This document shows positions 1 through 6,799 of a stretch of 63,168 nt of DNA, in pieces. The translations under genes and the position numbers were made by a program. The stretch is from UBA7185 sp964606855 (GTDB taxonomy: Bacteria; Bacillota; Peptococcia; Peptococcales; Peptococcaceae): positions 1 through 63,168 of the forward strand of contig CAZSHM010000005.1 in NCBI GenBank assembly GCA_964606855.1, in the 5' to 3' direction. The notes below the pieces were generated by a model, which saw only the letters and a list, made by a program, of their open reading frames with translations, did not search any database and was not told the DNA's origin. How positions within the stretch are numbered: position 1 is the stretch's first letter; every line of letters starts with the position of its first letter.

Positions 1-48
1 GTAGCAAATAGTAAGAGAATAACGAAGTTGATTGCACTGGCTGGATGA
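1..48 (+). CDS. possible 3' end of a gene cut by the window edge
   Basis: The first frame is open from base 1 to a TGA at 46-48 and encodes a short tail (VANSKRITKLIALAG), while the other two forward frames have stops at once. A terminator follows at 111-135. This fits the last 15 codons of a forward gene that starts outside the window, but 15 codons cannot establish it and no function can be read. Confidence 0.25.
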   Translation, partial: VANSKRITKLIALAG

Positions 49-106
49 TAAAACAACCCATATTTTAGCGAACCATACTCTCTGACACTATTTTTATAGA
101 AAAAAG

Positions 107-136
107 GAAAACTCCCGAAAAAAACGGGAGTTTTTC
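107..136. terminator. bidirectional Rho-independent terminator
   Basis: Arms ACTCCCG (111-117) and CGGGAGT (125-131) enclose an A-rich loop. A T run follows on the forward strand, and the complementary A run on the left gives a T run on the reverse strand. It can end the reverse-strand gene at 210-647 and any forward gene entering from the left. Confidence 0.75.
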
Positions 137-209
137 AGTGCTCTCAAAAGTAAAACCGTCCTTTTGCAAGGCTGCTTTTTTTGTTATGCTGTCACCTGCG
201 GCACCGCGC

Positions 210-647
210 CTACAGGCCTTCCTCCACATCGGACGGGGCCTCCGCCGTGGCGTCGTCCGCTTCCGCGTCCGCCTCCGTCGCCGCGCTCTCCGGCGCGTCA
301 AAGATGGGCCTGGAGGCTGTCCATGTCCAATACTCCTTGAGAAACTTCTTCTGCGTGAGCAGGAGAACTTCCTCGTTGCCGTTGATCCAGAAATAGCCGT
401 CCGCCACCTGGTCGATCAGCCGCCACGGACCGTTGGAGAGGTAGGCGAAGAGATTCTCCTTGCCTTTCTCGTTGGCCTTCGTGAGAAAGACTTCCGGGTG
501 CTGCTGGATCTGAATCCAGCCCTCCGGGAACTGCTGCAGCTGCAGCAGCGCTTCCACGAGATCTTTTTTCTGCCACAGGACCGCGCCCGCGACGCCGGCC
601 GCCGAGAGAATCGTCGCCTGCAGCTTGAACTTCGTGCGCTTTTTCAT
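210..647 (-). CDS. small unknown protein with N-terminal hydrophobic segment
   Basis: A 145-residue protein that I do not recognise. The ATG at 647 is chosen because GAAAGGAG lies just upstream; a longer reading to 713 has no such site. Residues 1-9 are basic (MKKRTKFKL) and residues 10-23 are hydrophobic and alanine/glycine-rich, which looks like a membrane anchor or uncleaved signal. The middle (25-115) is glutamine- and tryptophan-rich and could be a small folded domain. The last 25 residues are acidic and alanine-rich, probably disordered. It is transcribed alone, divergent from queF, and ends at the terminator near 120. Confidence 0.7.
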   Translation of the reverse strand: MKKRTKFKLQATILSAAGVAGAVLWQKKDLVEALLQLQQFPEGWIQIQQHPEVFLTKANEKGKENLFAYLSNGPWRLIDQVADGYFWINGNEEVLLLTQKKFLKEYWTWTASRPIFDAPESAATEADAEADDATAEAPSDVEEGL

Positions 648-712
648 TGTCTGAACGCTCCTTTCAGTGATTGAGACTTGTATCCGGGCGCGGCGCACTG
701 TTCCGCCGCGCA

Positions 713-740
713 TTGTTTCCCATCCTATTCTAACTATAAT
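713..740 (+). promoter_or_regulatory. queF promoter and about 100-nt leader
   Basis: TTGTTT (713-718), a 16-bp spacer and a perfect TATAAT (735-740) form a sigma-A-type promoter ahead of queF. The leader (about 747-842) is GC-rich and can fold locally (GGAAG with CTTCC; ACGG with CCGT). I could not match it to a preQ1 riboswitch class by eye. Confidence 0.6.
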
Positions 741-842
741 TACGCTGCCGCGGGGCGGAAGTCCTTCCTGCGGGGACGGTTTCTCTTGCCAAGGGGCGTG
801 CCGTCTGCTAAAATTTTATCAAAATCCATCGGAACAGGAGCG

Positions 843-1346
843 ATGCATATGACAGGACGTACCGGAGAAGAACTGCAGGGCGTCACCCGCCTAGGCAGCA
901 GGCGCACCGAATATCCGGCCGACTATGCGCCGGAGGTGCTGGAAACCTTTCCGAACAAGCATCCCGAGCACGATTATTTTGTCAAGTTTAACTGCCCGGA
1001 ATTCACCAGTCTCTGCCCTCTGACAGGGCAGCCGGACTTCGCGACGATCTACATCTCCTACGTGCCCGGGGCACGCCTGGTGGAGAGCAAGTCTCTGAAG
1101 CTGTACCTGTTCAGTTTCCGCAACCACGGCGACTTCCATGAAGACTGCGTCAACATCATCCTGGAGGATCTTGTCCGCCTGATGGAGCCGAAGTATCTCG
1201 AGGTGTGGGGCAAATTCCTGCCGCGCGGCGGCATCTCCATCGACCCCTACTGCAACTACGGCAAGCCCGGCACCGTGTGGGAGCAGGTCGCCTTCGAGCG
1301 CCTGAGCCGCCACGATCTCTACCCGGAGAACGTGGACAACCGCTAG
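843..1346 (+). CDS. queF: NADPH-dependent 7-cyano-7-deazaguanine (preQ0) reductase
   Basis: QueF reduces preQ0 to preQ1, the last free-base step of queuosine tRNA modification. The 167-residue product has the short, single-domain (YkvM-type) architecture. It carries the catalytic cysteine in SLCPLTGQPDF, the conserved aspartate in the same stretch, and the family motif ESKSLKLYLFSFRNHGDFHE that binds substrate and NADPH. Two in-frame ATGs (843 and 849) follow GGAACAGGAG; the first is given. The gene stands alone between its promoter and the terminator at 1393. No queCDE genes lie in the window, so the cell may salvage or make preQ0 from another locus. Confidence 0.95.
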   Translation: MHMTGRTGEELQGVTRLGSRRTEYPADYAPEVLETFPNKHPEHDYFVKFNCPEFTSLCPLTGQPDFATIYISYVPGARLVESKSLKLYLFSFRNHGDFHEDCVNIILEDLVRLMEPKYLEVWGKFLPRGGISIDPYCNYGKPGTVWEQVAFERLSRHDLYPENVDNR

Positions 1347-1392
1347 GCATCGCTTCGCGGCCGGACGGCGGCGGATGCGGCAAAACACAGGC

Positions 1393-1440
1393 AAACAGCC
1401 CGGGCGATTCCGCGGGAGCGGAGAAGCCGGGCTGTTTTGT
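1393..1440. terminator. bidirectional terminator between queF and citrate synthase
   Basis: AAACAGCCCGG (1393-1403) pairs perfectly with CCGGGCTGTTT (1427-1437). The U run forms in both directions, which suits the convergent genes on either side. Confidence 0.85.
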
Positions 1441-1472
1441 TTCGCGCGCCCGATCCGCCGCGCGGCGCAGGA

Positions 1473-2837
1473 TCAGCCGCGGGCATCCAGGCGGACATAG
1501 GCGCGCTCGCCGCCGATGCTGCGGTAAGCCGGGCGGATGATCTTATCGACGTTGGTCAGCTCCTCCAGCCGGTGCGCGCTCCAGCCCACAATGCGGGCCA
1601 TGGCGAAGAGCGGCGTGAACAGTTCCTCCGGGATGTCCAGCATGCGGTAGACAAACCCGCTGTAGAAGTCTACATTCGCGCTGACGCCCTTGTAGATCTT
1701 GCGCCGCTCGGCGATGACCTTGGGGGCCAGATCCTCCACCATGGCGTAGAGCGCATACTCCTCGCTGCGGCCTTTCTCCTCCGCCAGCTGCTTTACGAAG
1801 GCCTTGAAGATCTGTGCCCGCGGATCGGAGATGCTGTAGACCGCGTGCCCCATCCCGTAGATGAGGCCCTTTTTGTCGAAGGCTTTCTTTTCGAGGACCT
1901 TTTCCAGATACCAGCGCACCTGATCCTGGTCAGAGATATCCCCCACCGTGCGTTTGAGATCATCCATCATCTCCACGACCTTGATGTTGGCCCCGCCGTG
2001 CTTGGGCCCCTTGAGGGAGGAGAGAGCCGCTGCCATCACCGAGTAGGAATCGGATCCGGAGGAGGTGACCACATGGGTGGTGAAGGAGGAGTTGTTGCCG
2101 CCGCCGTGCTCCATGTGCAGCACCAGGGCGATATCCAGCACGTGCGCCTCCAGCGTCGTGTAGGACATATCGGGCCGCAGGAGGCGCAGGATGTTCTCCG
2201 CGGCACTCCGAGCGGGATCGGGCCGGTGGATGTAGAGACTGTCGTCGCACTCGTAATAGTTGTAGGCGTGATAGCCGTATACCGCTAGGAGCGGGAAGAC
2301 GCTGATCATCATCAGGCATTGTTCCAGCACATTGCTGATGGAGAGATCGGAGGCGTCGGGATCGTAGGCGGACAGCGTGAGCACGCTGCGGGCGAGCGTA
2401 TTCATGATGTCTTTGCTCGGCGCCTTCATGATCACGTCGCGCGTGAAGTTGGTGGGCAGCGTCCGCAGCGTGGCCAGCACCCGCGAGAATTCCTGCAATT
2501 CCTCCGCGTCCGGCAGCTCGCCGAAGAGCAGGAGATAGGTGATCTCCTCGAACCCGAACCGTCTCTCCTGTACAAAGCCGCGCACAAGATCGTGAATGTT
2601 GTAGCCGCGATAGAGCAGTTTGCCTTCGCAGGGCACTTTGTTGCCCTCCGCATCCTCCTCGTAGGCCTGGACATGAGAGATGTTGGTCAGCCCGGCCAGG
2701 ACGCCGGTGCCGTTTTTATCGCGCAGGCCTTTTTTGACGCCGTACTTGTCGTAGAGTTCCGGATCAATCCGGCAGTTTTCTTCGCAGACGACAGCTTTCT
2801 CTGCCACATAGGACTGCAGCGCGTCGCGTTTTGTCAT
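1473..2837 (-). CDS. citrate synthase
   Basis: This enzyme condenses oxaloacetate with acetyl-CoA to give citrate, feeding 2-oxoglutarate and glutamate synthesis in an anaerobe. The 454-residue protein belongs to the citrate/2-methylcitrate synthase family. The active-site regions are visible: EHGGGNNSS (first histidine region), GPKHGGAN (second histidine) and VDFYSGFVY (aspartate region), with YRGYNIHDL near the N-terminus. The start is the ATG at 2837 behind GGGGGAAT. It is transcribed divergently from a MarR regulator across an operator-rich spacer, so it is probably regulated by that protein. Methylcitrate synthase activity cannot be excluded. No aconitase or isocitrate dehydrogenase gene is adjacent. 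Confidence 0.92.
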   Translation of the reverse strand: MTKRDALQSYVAEKAVVCEENCRIDPELYDKYGVKKGLRDKNGTGVLAGLTNISHVQAYEEDAEGNKVPCEGKLLYRGYNIHDLVRGFVQERRFGFEEITYLLLFGELPDAEELQEFSRVLATLRTLPTNFTRDVIMKAPSKDIMNTLARSVLTLSAYDPDASDLSISNVLEQCLMMISVFPLLAVYGYHAYNYYECDDSLYIHRPDPARSAAENILRLLRPDMSYTTLEAHVLDIALVLHMEHGGGNNSSFTTHVVTSSGSDSYSVMAAALSSLKGPKHGGANIKVVEMMDDLKRTVGDISDQDQVRWYLEKVLEKKAFDKKGLIYGMGHAVYSISDPRAQIFKAFVKQLAEEKGRSEEYALYAMVEDLAPKVIAERRKIYKGVSANVDFYSGFVYRMLDIPEELFTPLFAMARIVGWSAHRLEELTNVDKIIRPAYRSIGGERAYVRLDARG

Positions 2838-2889
2838 GAATACATTCCCCCTGAAGAATGAGTTGGGATGGGTTCGTTATCTGTTTACT

Positions 2890-2918
2890 ATTTTAACGGA
2901 ATCCTTGAATACTGTCAA
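2890..2918 (-). promoter_or_regulatory. citrate synthase promoter
   Basis: On the reverse strand, a consensus TTGACA (complement of 2913-2918), a 17-bp spacer and TAAAAT (complement of 2890-2895). The -35 box lies inside the left half of the inverted repeat described next. Confidence 0.75.
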
Positions 2919-2961
2919 TCATTGATTTTTATCGGACATTGATTGTCATCAATTATTGACA
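2913..2961. promoter_or_regulatory. paired palindromic operator between citrate synthase and MarR gene
   Basis: Two copies of the palindrome TCAATNATTGA lie at 2915-2925 and 2949-2959, with centres 34 bp apart. Between them ATTGAT-TGTC-ATCAAT (2938-2953) is another perfect dyad. TGTCAATCATTGA (2913-2925) is the reverse complement of 2949-2961 at 12 of 13 positions, so the whole site is symmetrical. Each outer palindrome overlaps one -35 box. Size, symmetry and placement fit a MarR-family dimer binding twice and repressing both genes. Confidence 0.7.
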
Positions 2962-2984
2962 TTTAACAAGAAACGGCGTATACT
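2956..2984 (+). promoter_or_regulatory. MarR-gene promoter
   Basis: Consensus TTGACA (2956-2961), a 17-bp spacer and TATACT (2979-2984), overlapping the right-hand palindrome, which suggests autoregulation. Confidence 0.8.
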
Positions 2985-3058
2985 GGAGGACAAATCAAGC
3001 AAGAAAAGTTCCAGAGGACGTGGGTTTTGTGCGCCCCCTGGCGCAGGGAGGGATCTTG

Positions 3059-3700
3059 TTGCATACCGGGATATCGCACACGAGTACCGAGGATGCGGGG
3101 ACGCCGATTGCGCCGACGCCACAGAGTTCCACAGCAGGCACGCAGGCGGTCCGCGCCGCGCAGGCACAGCCTGTGTCCGCGCATGGGGCGCCGGGCCCGG
3201 AGAAGGCGGAGCCCACAGACGATGCGTCCGGGTGTATGGGCCTGTCTGTCAGCGCACTTCTGGAGCTGGTGCCGATCTATCAGCGGCTTGTACTGGATAA
3301 GCTGGATCTGACTCGGATCGATCTGCCGGAATGCGCGCCGGCGGAGACAGGCGCGCCGGGACGGCTCACCCGCAGCCAGATGTACATTCTTCTGGCGCTG
3401 ATGAACGGCGCGCCGCTCAACATGACGCAGCTGGCCGCGCGCATCGCCACGTCCAAAGAGCAGACCACGCGCGCCGTGGCGCCCCTGGTGGATGCCGGCT
3501 ATCTGCGGCGCGAGCAGGACGCGCACAACCGCAAACTGGTGCTGATCCGCCTCACCGCATCCGGGGAGCAGCTGCTTCGGAAGGCAAAAGAACAGATGCG
3601 GCTCCAGCTGGAGACGCGCTTTCGCGCCCTGTCGGAGGCAGATCACAGGGAACTGGAGCAGTCGCTGCAAACCGTGATCCGCATCTTAAAAAAAGTATAG
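3059..3700 (+). CDS. MarR-family transcriptional regulator
   Basis: A winged-helix regulator expected to bind the palindromes between it and citrate synthase. The MarR core occupies roughly the last 140 residues: a helical start (LLELVPIYQRLVL), the recognition region (MTQLAARIATSKEQTTRAV), the wing (YLRREQDAHNRKLVLIRLT) and a C-terminal dimerisation helix. The first 60 or so residues are an alanine/proline/threonine/glutamine-rich extension unusual for the family. The start is uncertain. TTG at 3059 is best supported, 6 nt after GGGAGGG; GTG at 3020 would add 13 residues. The ligand is unknown; citrate-cycle intermediates are only a guess from context. Confidence 0.85.
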   Translation: MHTGISHTSTEDAGTPIAPTPQSSTAGTQAVRAAQAQPVSAHGAPGPEKAEPTDDASGCMGLSVSALLELVPIYQRLVLDKLDLTRIDLPECAPAETGAPGRLTRSQMYILLALMNGAPLNMTQLAARIATSKEQTTRAVAPLVDAGYLRREQDAHNRKLVLIRLTASGEQLLRKAKEQMRLQLETRFRALSEADHRELEQSLQTVIRILKKV

Positions 3701-3741
3701 CGCGGAGCGGGGCGCTTTCTCCGGCCCCGGCATGCCGCAGG

Positions 3742-3794
3742 CACACATACGAAAAAAGAGCTGCCGTTCCGCGCGGCAGTTCTTTTTTGTGTGG
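3742..3794. terminator. bidirectional terminator
   Basis: AAAAAAGAGCTGCCG pairs with CGGCAGTTCTTTTTT around a 7-nt loop, with an outer CACACA/TGTGTG extension. It separates the convergent MarR and TPR-protein genes. Confidence 0.88.
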
Positions 3795-3807
3795 CATGGA
3801 ATGTTTG

Positions 3808-5463
3808 TCACAGGGAGAACGTCTCGCTGCAGTCGGCGGCGTAGGTCAGTTCATAGTCCTCCGCCCCGGCCGGGCAGACGGCGATCTTCAGGTGCGCGCA
3901 GTCGAGCACTTGCTCCAGGCTCTCCAGGATTGCACCTACGCTCTGCGGAATTTCCACGGTGCAGCAGTAGATGTCGAGCACAAAGGTGTCGCTGCCGTCC
4001 AGCGCGACGCCCATCTCCCAGCTCTCCGCGGCGCCCAGGCCGCGCCAGCCCAGGCCGTCGTTCAGCGCCTCGTAGGCAACATTCCGCAATTCCAGGGTTT
4101 CCGCGTCGGCCTCGCCCTCCTCGTCGAAGGGCGGAATCGGAAACTGCACCACAATCCAGTTGTAGTCCTCCTCCGGCCAGGGCGCATAGCCCGCGGCGCT
4201 GCAGTCCTCAAAAAACTGTGCGGCAATCCGTTGATACTGCGCGAACGAGTCGCACTCCAGAATCCGCCGCTCTCCGGTTGATCCCACGACGCCTTGGTGC
4301 AGCGTCACGCCCTTCTCGTCGTACCAGCACTCGCTGTAGCGGAGCACATCGTCCTCCTGCTTGTAGAACTTTAGGTAATCCGGCCAGGGGCTGTCCGCCC
4401 CGTTCGGCAGCATTTGGAACGGCCAGGCGAACCGGATCAGCTCGCCGGTTTCCACCGAGCGGTAGACGAGCTCCATTCCGTAGTTCCAGTGAAAGAGCAG
4501 GCACACCAGCTCCGTCCTGCCGGAGCCGTTGTTGCGCATCTGTTCCCGAAGTGCGGAATCCTCTTCCTCCAGGAGTTCCAGCATCTCCAGGAGCCGCGCG
4601 CTGGACAATTTGGAGACGGCGGCCTCGTTCAGGAGAAACACGGCGTGCACCGTCCGCCCCAGAAGAGGCAGATCGCAGTGGCAGTAGGGCGAGACGAATT
4701 CCCAGTTGGAGATTTGCAGCACTTCCTGGATTTCAGCCAGTTTTTGGGGGTCGCAGACGATGCCGGCCACGGAGCGGCGGCGCTCGCTGACCGCCGGGGG
4801 CTCCTCATCCGGATCCAGTTCCAGCCCGTCCAGACTGTGCGACTCCATCTGTTCCAGGGATGCGTTGGAGAGGAGATCCTCGCGCAGCTGCAGGAACTTC
4901 GGATTGCCGGGACGCAGGGCCAGCCCCTGTGCCACGGCCCGCAGGGCGGCATCCTGCTGCCCGAAATGGCTGCGCAGTTCGGCGGCGAGAAGCCATCCCC
5001 AGGGATAGCCCGGATCCTCCCGGAGACCCTGCTCTATGGAATCCCGCGCCAGAGCGGGTTCTCCGCAGTACATCAGCGCCGTGGCATAGTGGTAATACCA
5101 CGCGCCGCAGCCGTGCGCGTTCTGCTCGGCGCCGGCAAGGCACCGCCGCGCCAGGCAGTATTGTTCATAGACGTCAAAACACAGACAGACATAGCCGTAC
5201 CAGAGCGCCAGCTCCAGGTCTGCGGCGGCCTCCTGCGGTGTAAAACGGCCCTCCGCGACACCGGCGGCCACAAATACATTCAGGTATTCCAGCATCTGCT
5301 GATAGCAGTCCGGCTGTGCATCCGCCTCGATGGCCTCCAGCGCTGCGACGTGTTCCGGCGTCAGCAGCGCGCGGTGCTCCGCGGAGGAGAGATCTGCGGC
5401 GGCCTGCTCCGCGGCCGGAGATGTCTCCTCCGCGGTCTGGGGCTCCAAAGGCTGATGTTCCAT
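3808..5463 (-). CDS. TPR-containing protein of unknown function
   Basis: A 551-residue cytoplasmic protein with no signal peptide or membrane segment. The start at 5463 follows GGAAGGAG by 8 nt. Residues 1-45 are acidic and low-complexity. About 45-210 are helical, with two recognisable tetratricopeptide units (WYYHYATALMYCGEPALARD and WGWLLAAELRSHFGQQDAALR). The C-terminal half (about 250-551) is rich in tryptophan, tyrosine and acidic residues (LLFHWNYGMELVYRS, EDYNWIVVQFPIPPFDEEGE) and resembles no family I can name. It is a single-gene unit between two terminators. A scaffold or immunity-type role is conceivable, but nothing in the sequence tests this. Confidence 0.75.
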   Translation of the reverse strand: MEHQPLEPQTAEETSPAAEQAAADLSSAEHRALLTPEHVAALEAIEADAQPDCYQQMLEYLNVFVAAGVAEGRFTPQEAAADLELALWYGYVCLCFDVYEQYCLARRCLAGAEQNAHGCGAWYYHYATALMYCGEPALARDSIEQGLREDPGYPWGWLLAAELRSHFGQQDAALRAVAQGLALRPGNPKFLQLREDLLSNASLEQMESHSLDGLELDPDEEPPAVSERRRSVAGIVCDPQKLAEIQEVLQISNWEFVSPYCHCDLPLLGRTVHAVFLLNEAAVSKLSSARLLEMLELLEEEDSALREQMRNNGSGRTELVCLLFHWNYGMELVYRSVETGELIRFAWPFQMLPNGADSPWPDYLKFYKQEDDVLRYSECWYDEKGVTLHQGVVGSTGERRILECDSFAQYQRIAAQFFEDCSAAGYAPWPEEDYNWIVVQFPIPPFDEEGEADAETLELRNVAYEALNDGLGWRGLGAAESWEMGVALDGSDTFVLDIYCCTVEIPQSVGAILESLEQVLDCAHLKIAVCPAGAEDYELTYAADCSETFSL

Positions 5464-5641
5464 GGCAGCGCTCCTTCCCAGCAAAATAGATCCGTGTACC
5501 AACCTGCGGCACGGTGCGGCAGCGCTTTTCTGCAGCGGCAGGCAGGCTTGCAAAGTATATTCCCCGTTGCCGGCGGCTTTCCCTGTATGCGGGCGGTGTC
5601 CTTGGCTGGAAAAGTTCTGCGGGGGGGGATGGCAAAAAAGC

Positions 5642-5700
5642 GACAAAAAAACTGCCTCTGCGGCTCTCTCCGGGAGCAGAGCGGACATGGCAGTTCTTGT
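5642..5700 (-). terminator. abrB terminator
   Basis: On the reverse strand the stem closes with AACTGCC/GGCAGTT, contains a nested GC-rich hairpin, and is followed by TTTTTTTG. It lies 13 nt beyond the abrB stop. Confidence 0.7.
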
Positions 5701-5712
5701 GTTTATAGGCGG

Positions 5713-5979
5713 TCAGACGATATTGCTGGCCGACTCTAGATTCTCCATCATTTTTTTGACACAATCCGTACAGACCAGCTTGCCCTTGAAATTCTGTACG
5801 TTCTCGGCATTGTTGCAGAAGATGCAGGCAGGCTCATACTTTTTCAGGACGATCTTCTCATTGTCTGTATAGATCTCCAACGCATCCTTTTCGTCGATTC
5901 CCAGCGTTCTTCTCAGCTCGATGGGAATGACAACTCTCCCAAGTTCATCCACTTTGCGAACGATTCCGGTTGACTTCAT
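5713..5979 (-). CDS. abrB: AbrB-family transition-state regulator
   Basis: An 88-residue DNA-binding protein. Residues 1-50 are almost the classical AbrB N-terminal domain (STGIVRKVDELGRVVIPIEL), which forms the dimeric swapped-hairpin fold. The C-terminal part has two CxxC pairs (CIFC and CTDC), so it may hold a zinc knuckle, as in many clostridial AbrB proteins but not Bacillus AbrB. The start at 5979 follows AGGGGGGAT. In Bacillus, AbrB represses stationary-phase genes during growth; a similar role is inferred. It has its own promoter with a leader of about 150 nt and its own terminator. Confidence 0.93.
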   Translation of the reverse strand: MKSTGIVRKVDELGRVVIPIELRRTLGIDEKDALEIYTDNEKIVLKKYEPACIFCNNAENVQNFKGKLVCTDCVKKMMENLESASNIV

Positions 5980-6136
5980 ACAGATCCCCCCTAGGTTCTC
6001 CCCAAAAAATTCTGCAGCCAAAAAGTTTCCGTTAAAAAATGCGGCGCACCTTGCGAAAGCTCCATTTTCTGATACGGAAGGTGGCTGTTAAAAAGGAGCG
6101 CAATGCAACCGCACGAACCTTACAAAGGTCTATCTC

Positions 6137-6165
6137 ATCATAACATTTTCCGGCAGAAAAGTCAA
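6137..6165 (-). promoter_or_regulatory. abrB promoter
   Basis: Reverse strand TTGACT (complement of 6160-6165), a 17-bp spacer and TATGAT (complement of 6137-6142). The AT-rich stretch upstream (about 6170-6230) could be an UP element or regulator site. Confidence 0.7.
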
Positions 6166-6316
6166 TGGAATTTGCTGAAAAGTGTAAAAATTTCAAAAAT
6201 TTATTTTATTTTACCTTTTATTGTTTTTTCGCAGGCGAGCGTTTTTCGCGGAAGTTGCGCCGGGAGCCGTGCATTTTGAGGATTGCGGCGGGGAGAAGGA
6301 TCCGCGAGAAAAAACC

Positions 6317-6345
6317 TTGACGGACGGCCAGGCTTTTTTTATACT
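6317..6345 (+). promoter_or_regulatory. metG T-box promoter
   Basis: TTGACG (6317-6322), a 17-bp spacer and TATACT (6340-6345). Transcription would start near 6352, just ahead of the T-box leader. Confidence 0.8.
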
Positions 6346-6351
6346 ATAGTT

Positions 6352-6597
6352 TACAGAGACACAGATAGGCCAGTTGCGCGAGGAAAGGCAGAGTACCCAT
6401 AGCCGCAGCCGGAGAGCCGGACAGCTGCCGAGAGTCCGGTCTGCGCTCCGCGGGGAACATGGGCCCGGAGCGGGATCTCTGATCCGGCCGATCCCCGTTA
6501 TAGGATCTGCTGAGGCTCCGCGCCCGGAGCGCGCGGAGCAGGGTGGTACCGCGATGCCAGGCTCGCCCCTGTTGTGACAGGAGCGGGCGTTTTTTGT
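6352..6597 (+). promoter_or_regulatory. T-box leader responding to tRNA-Met
   Basis: The T-box sequence AGGGTGGTACCGCG is complete at 6540-6553. Its TGGT would pair with the ACCA end of an uncharged tRNA with discriminator A, as in tRNA-Met. A candidate specifier ATG sits at 6459-6461 in the GGGAAC-ATG-GGC context of stem I. The terminator is the hairpin GCTCGCCCCTGT (6561-6572) with ACAGGAGCGGGC (6577-6588), then six T. Antiterminator pairing AGGG/CCCT is also possible. Low charged tRNA-Met should thus raise metG transcription. About 200 nt of further leader separates the terminator from metG. Confidence 0.9.
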
Positions 6598-6799
6598 CCT
6601 GACCCGACAGGGTGCGGCATTTTTTACAGTATAGCAGATTTTTTCCAGCTTGTATACAGCGGAATCTTGGTATGTCTCATGAAAAATACGCATATTCTTC
6701 GTACGGGGCCGGAAAGACGGGAGCGGAGAAAGACGCGCCGGAACGGAGCGCGCTCGGACACCGGTTCCACGCAAAAAATTTGATTTGGGAGGATCCACT

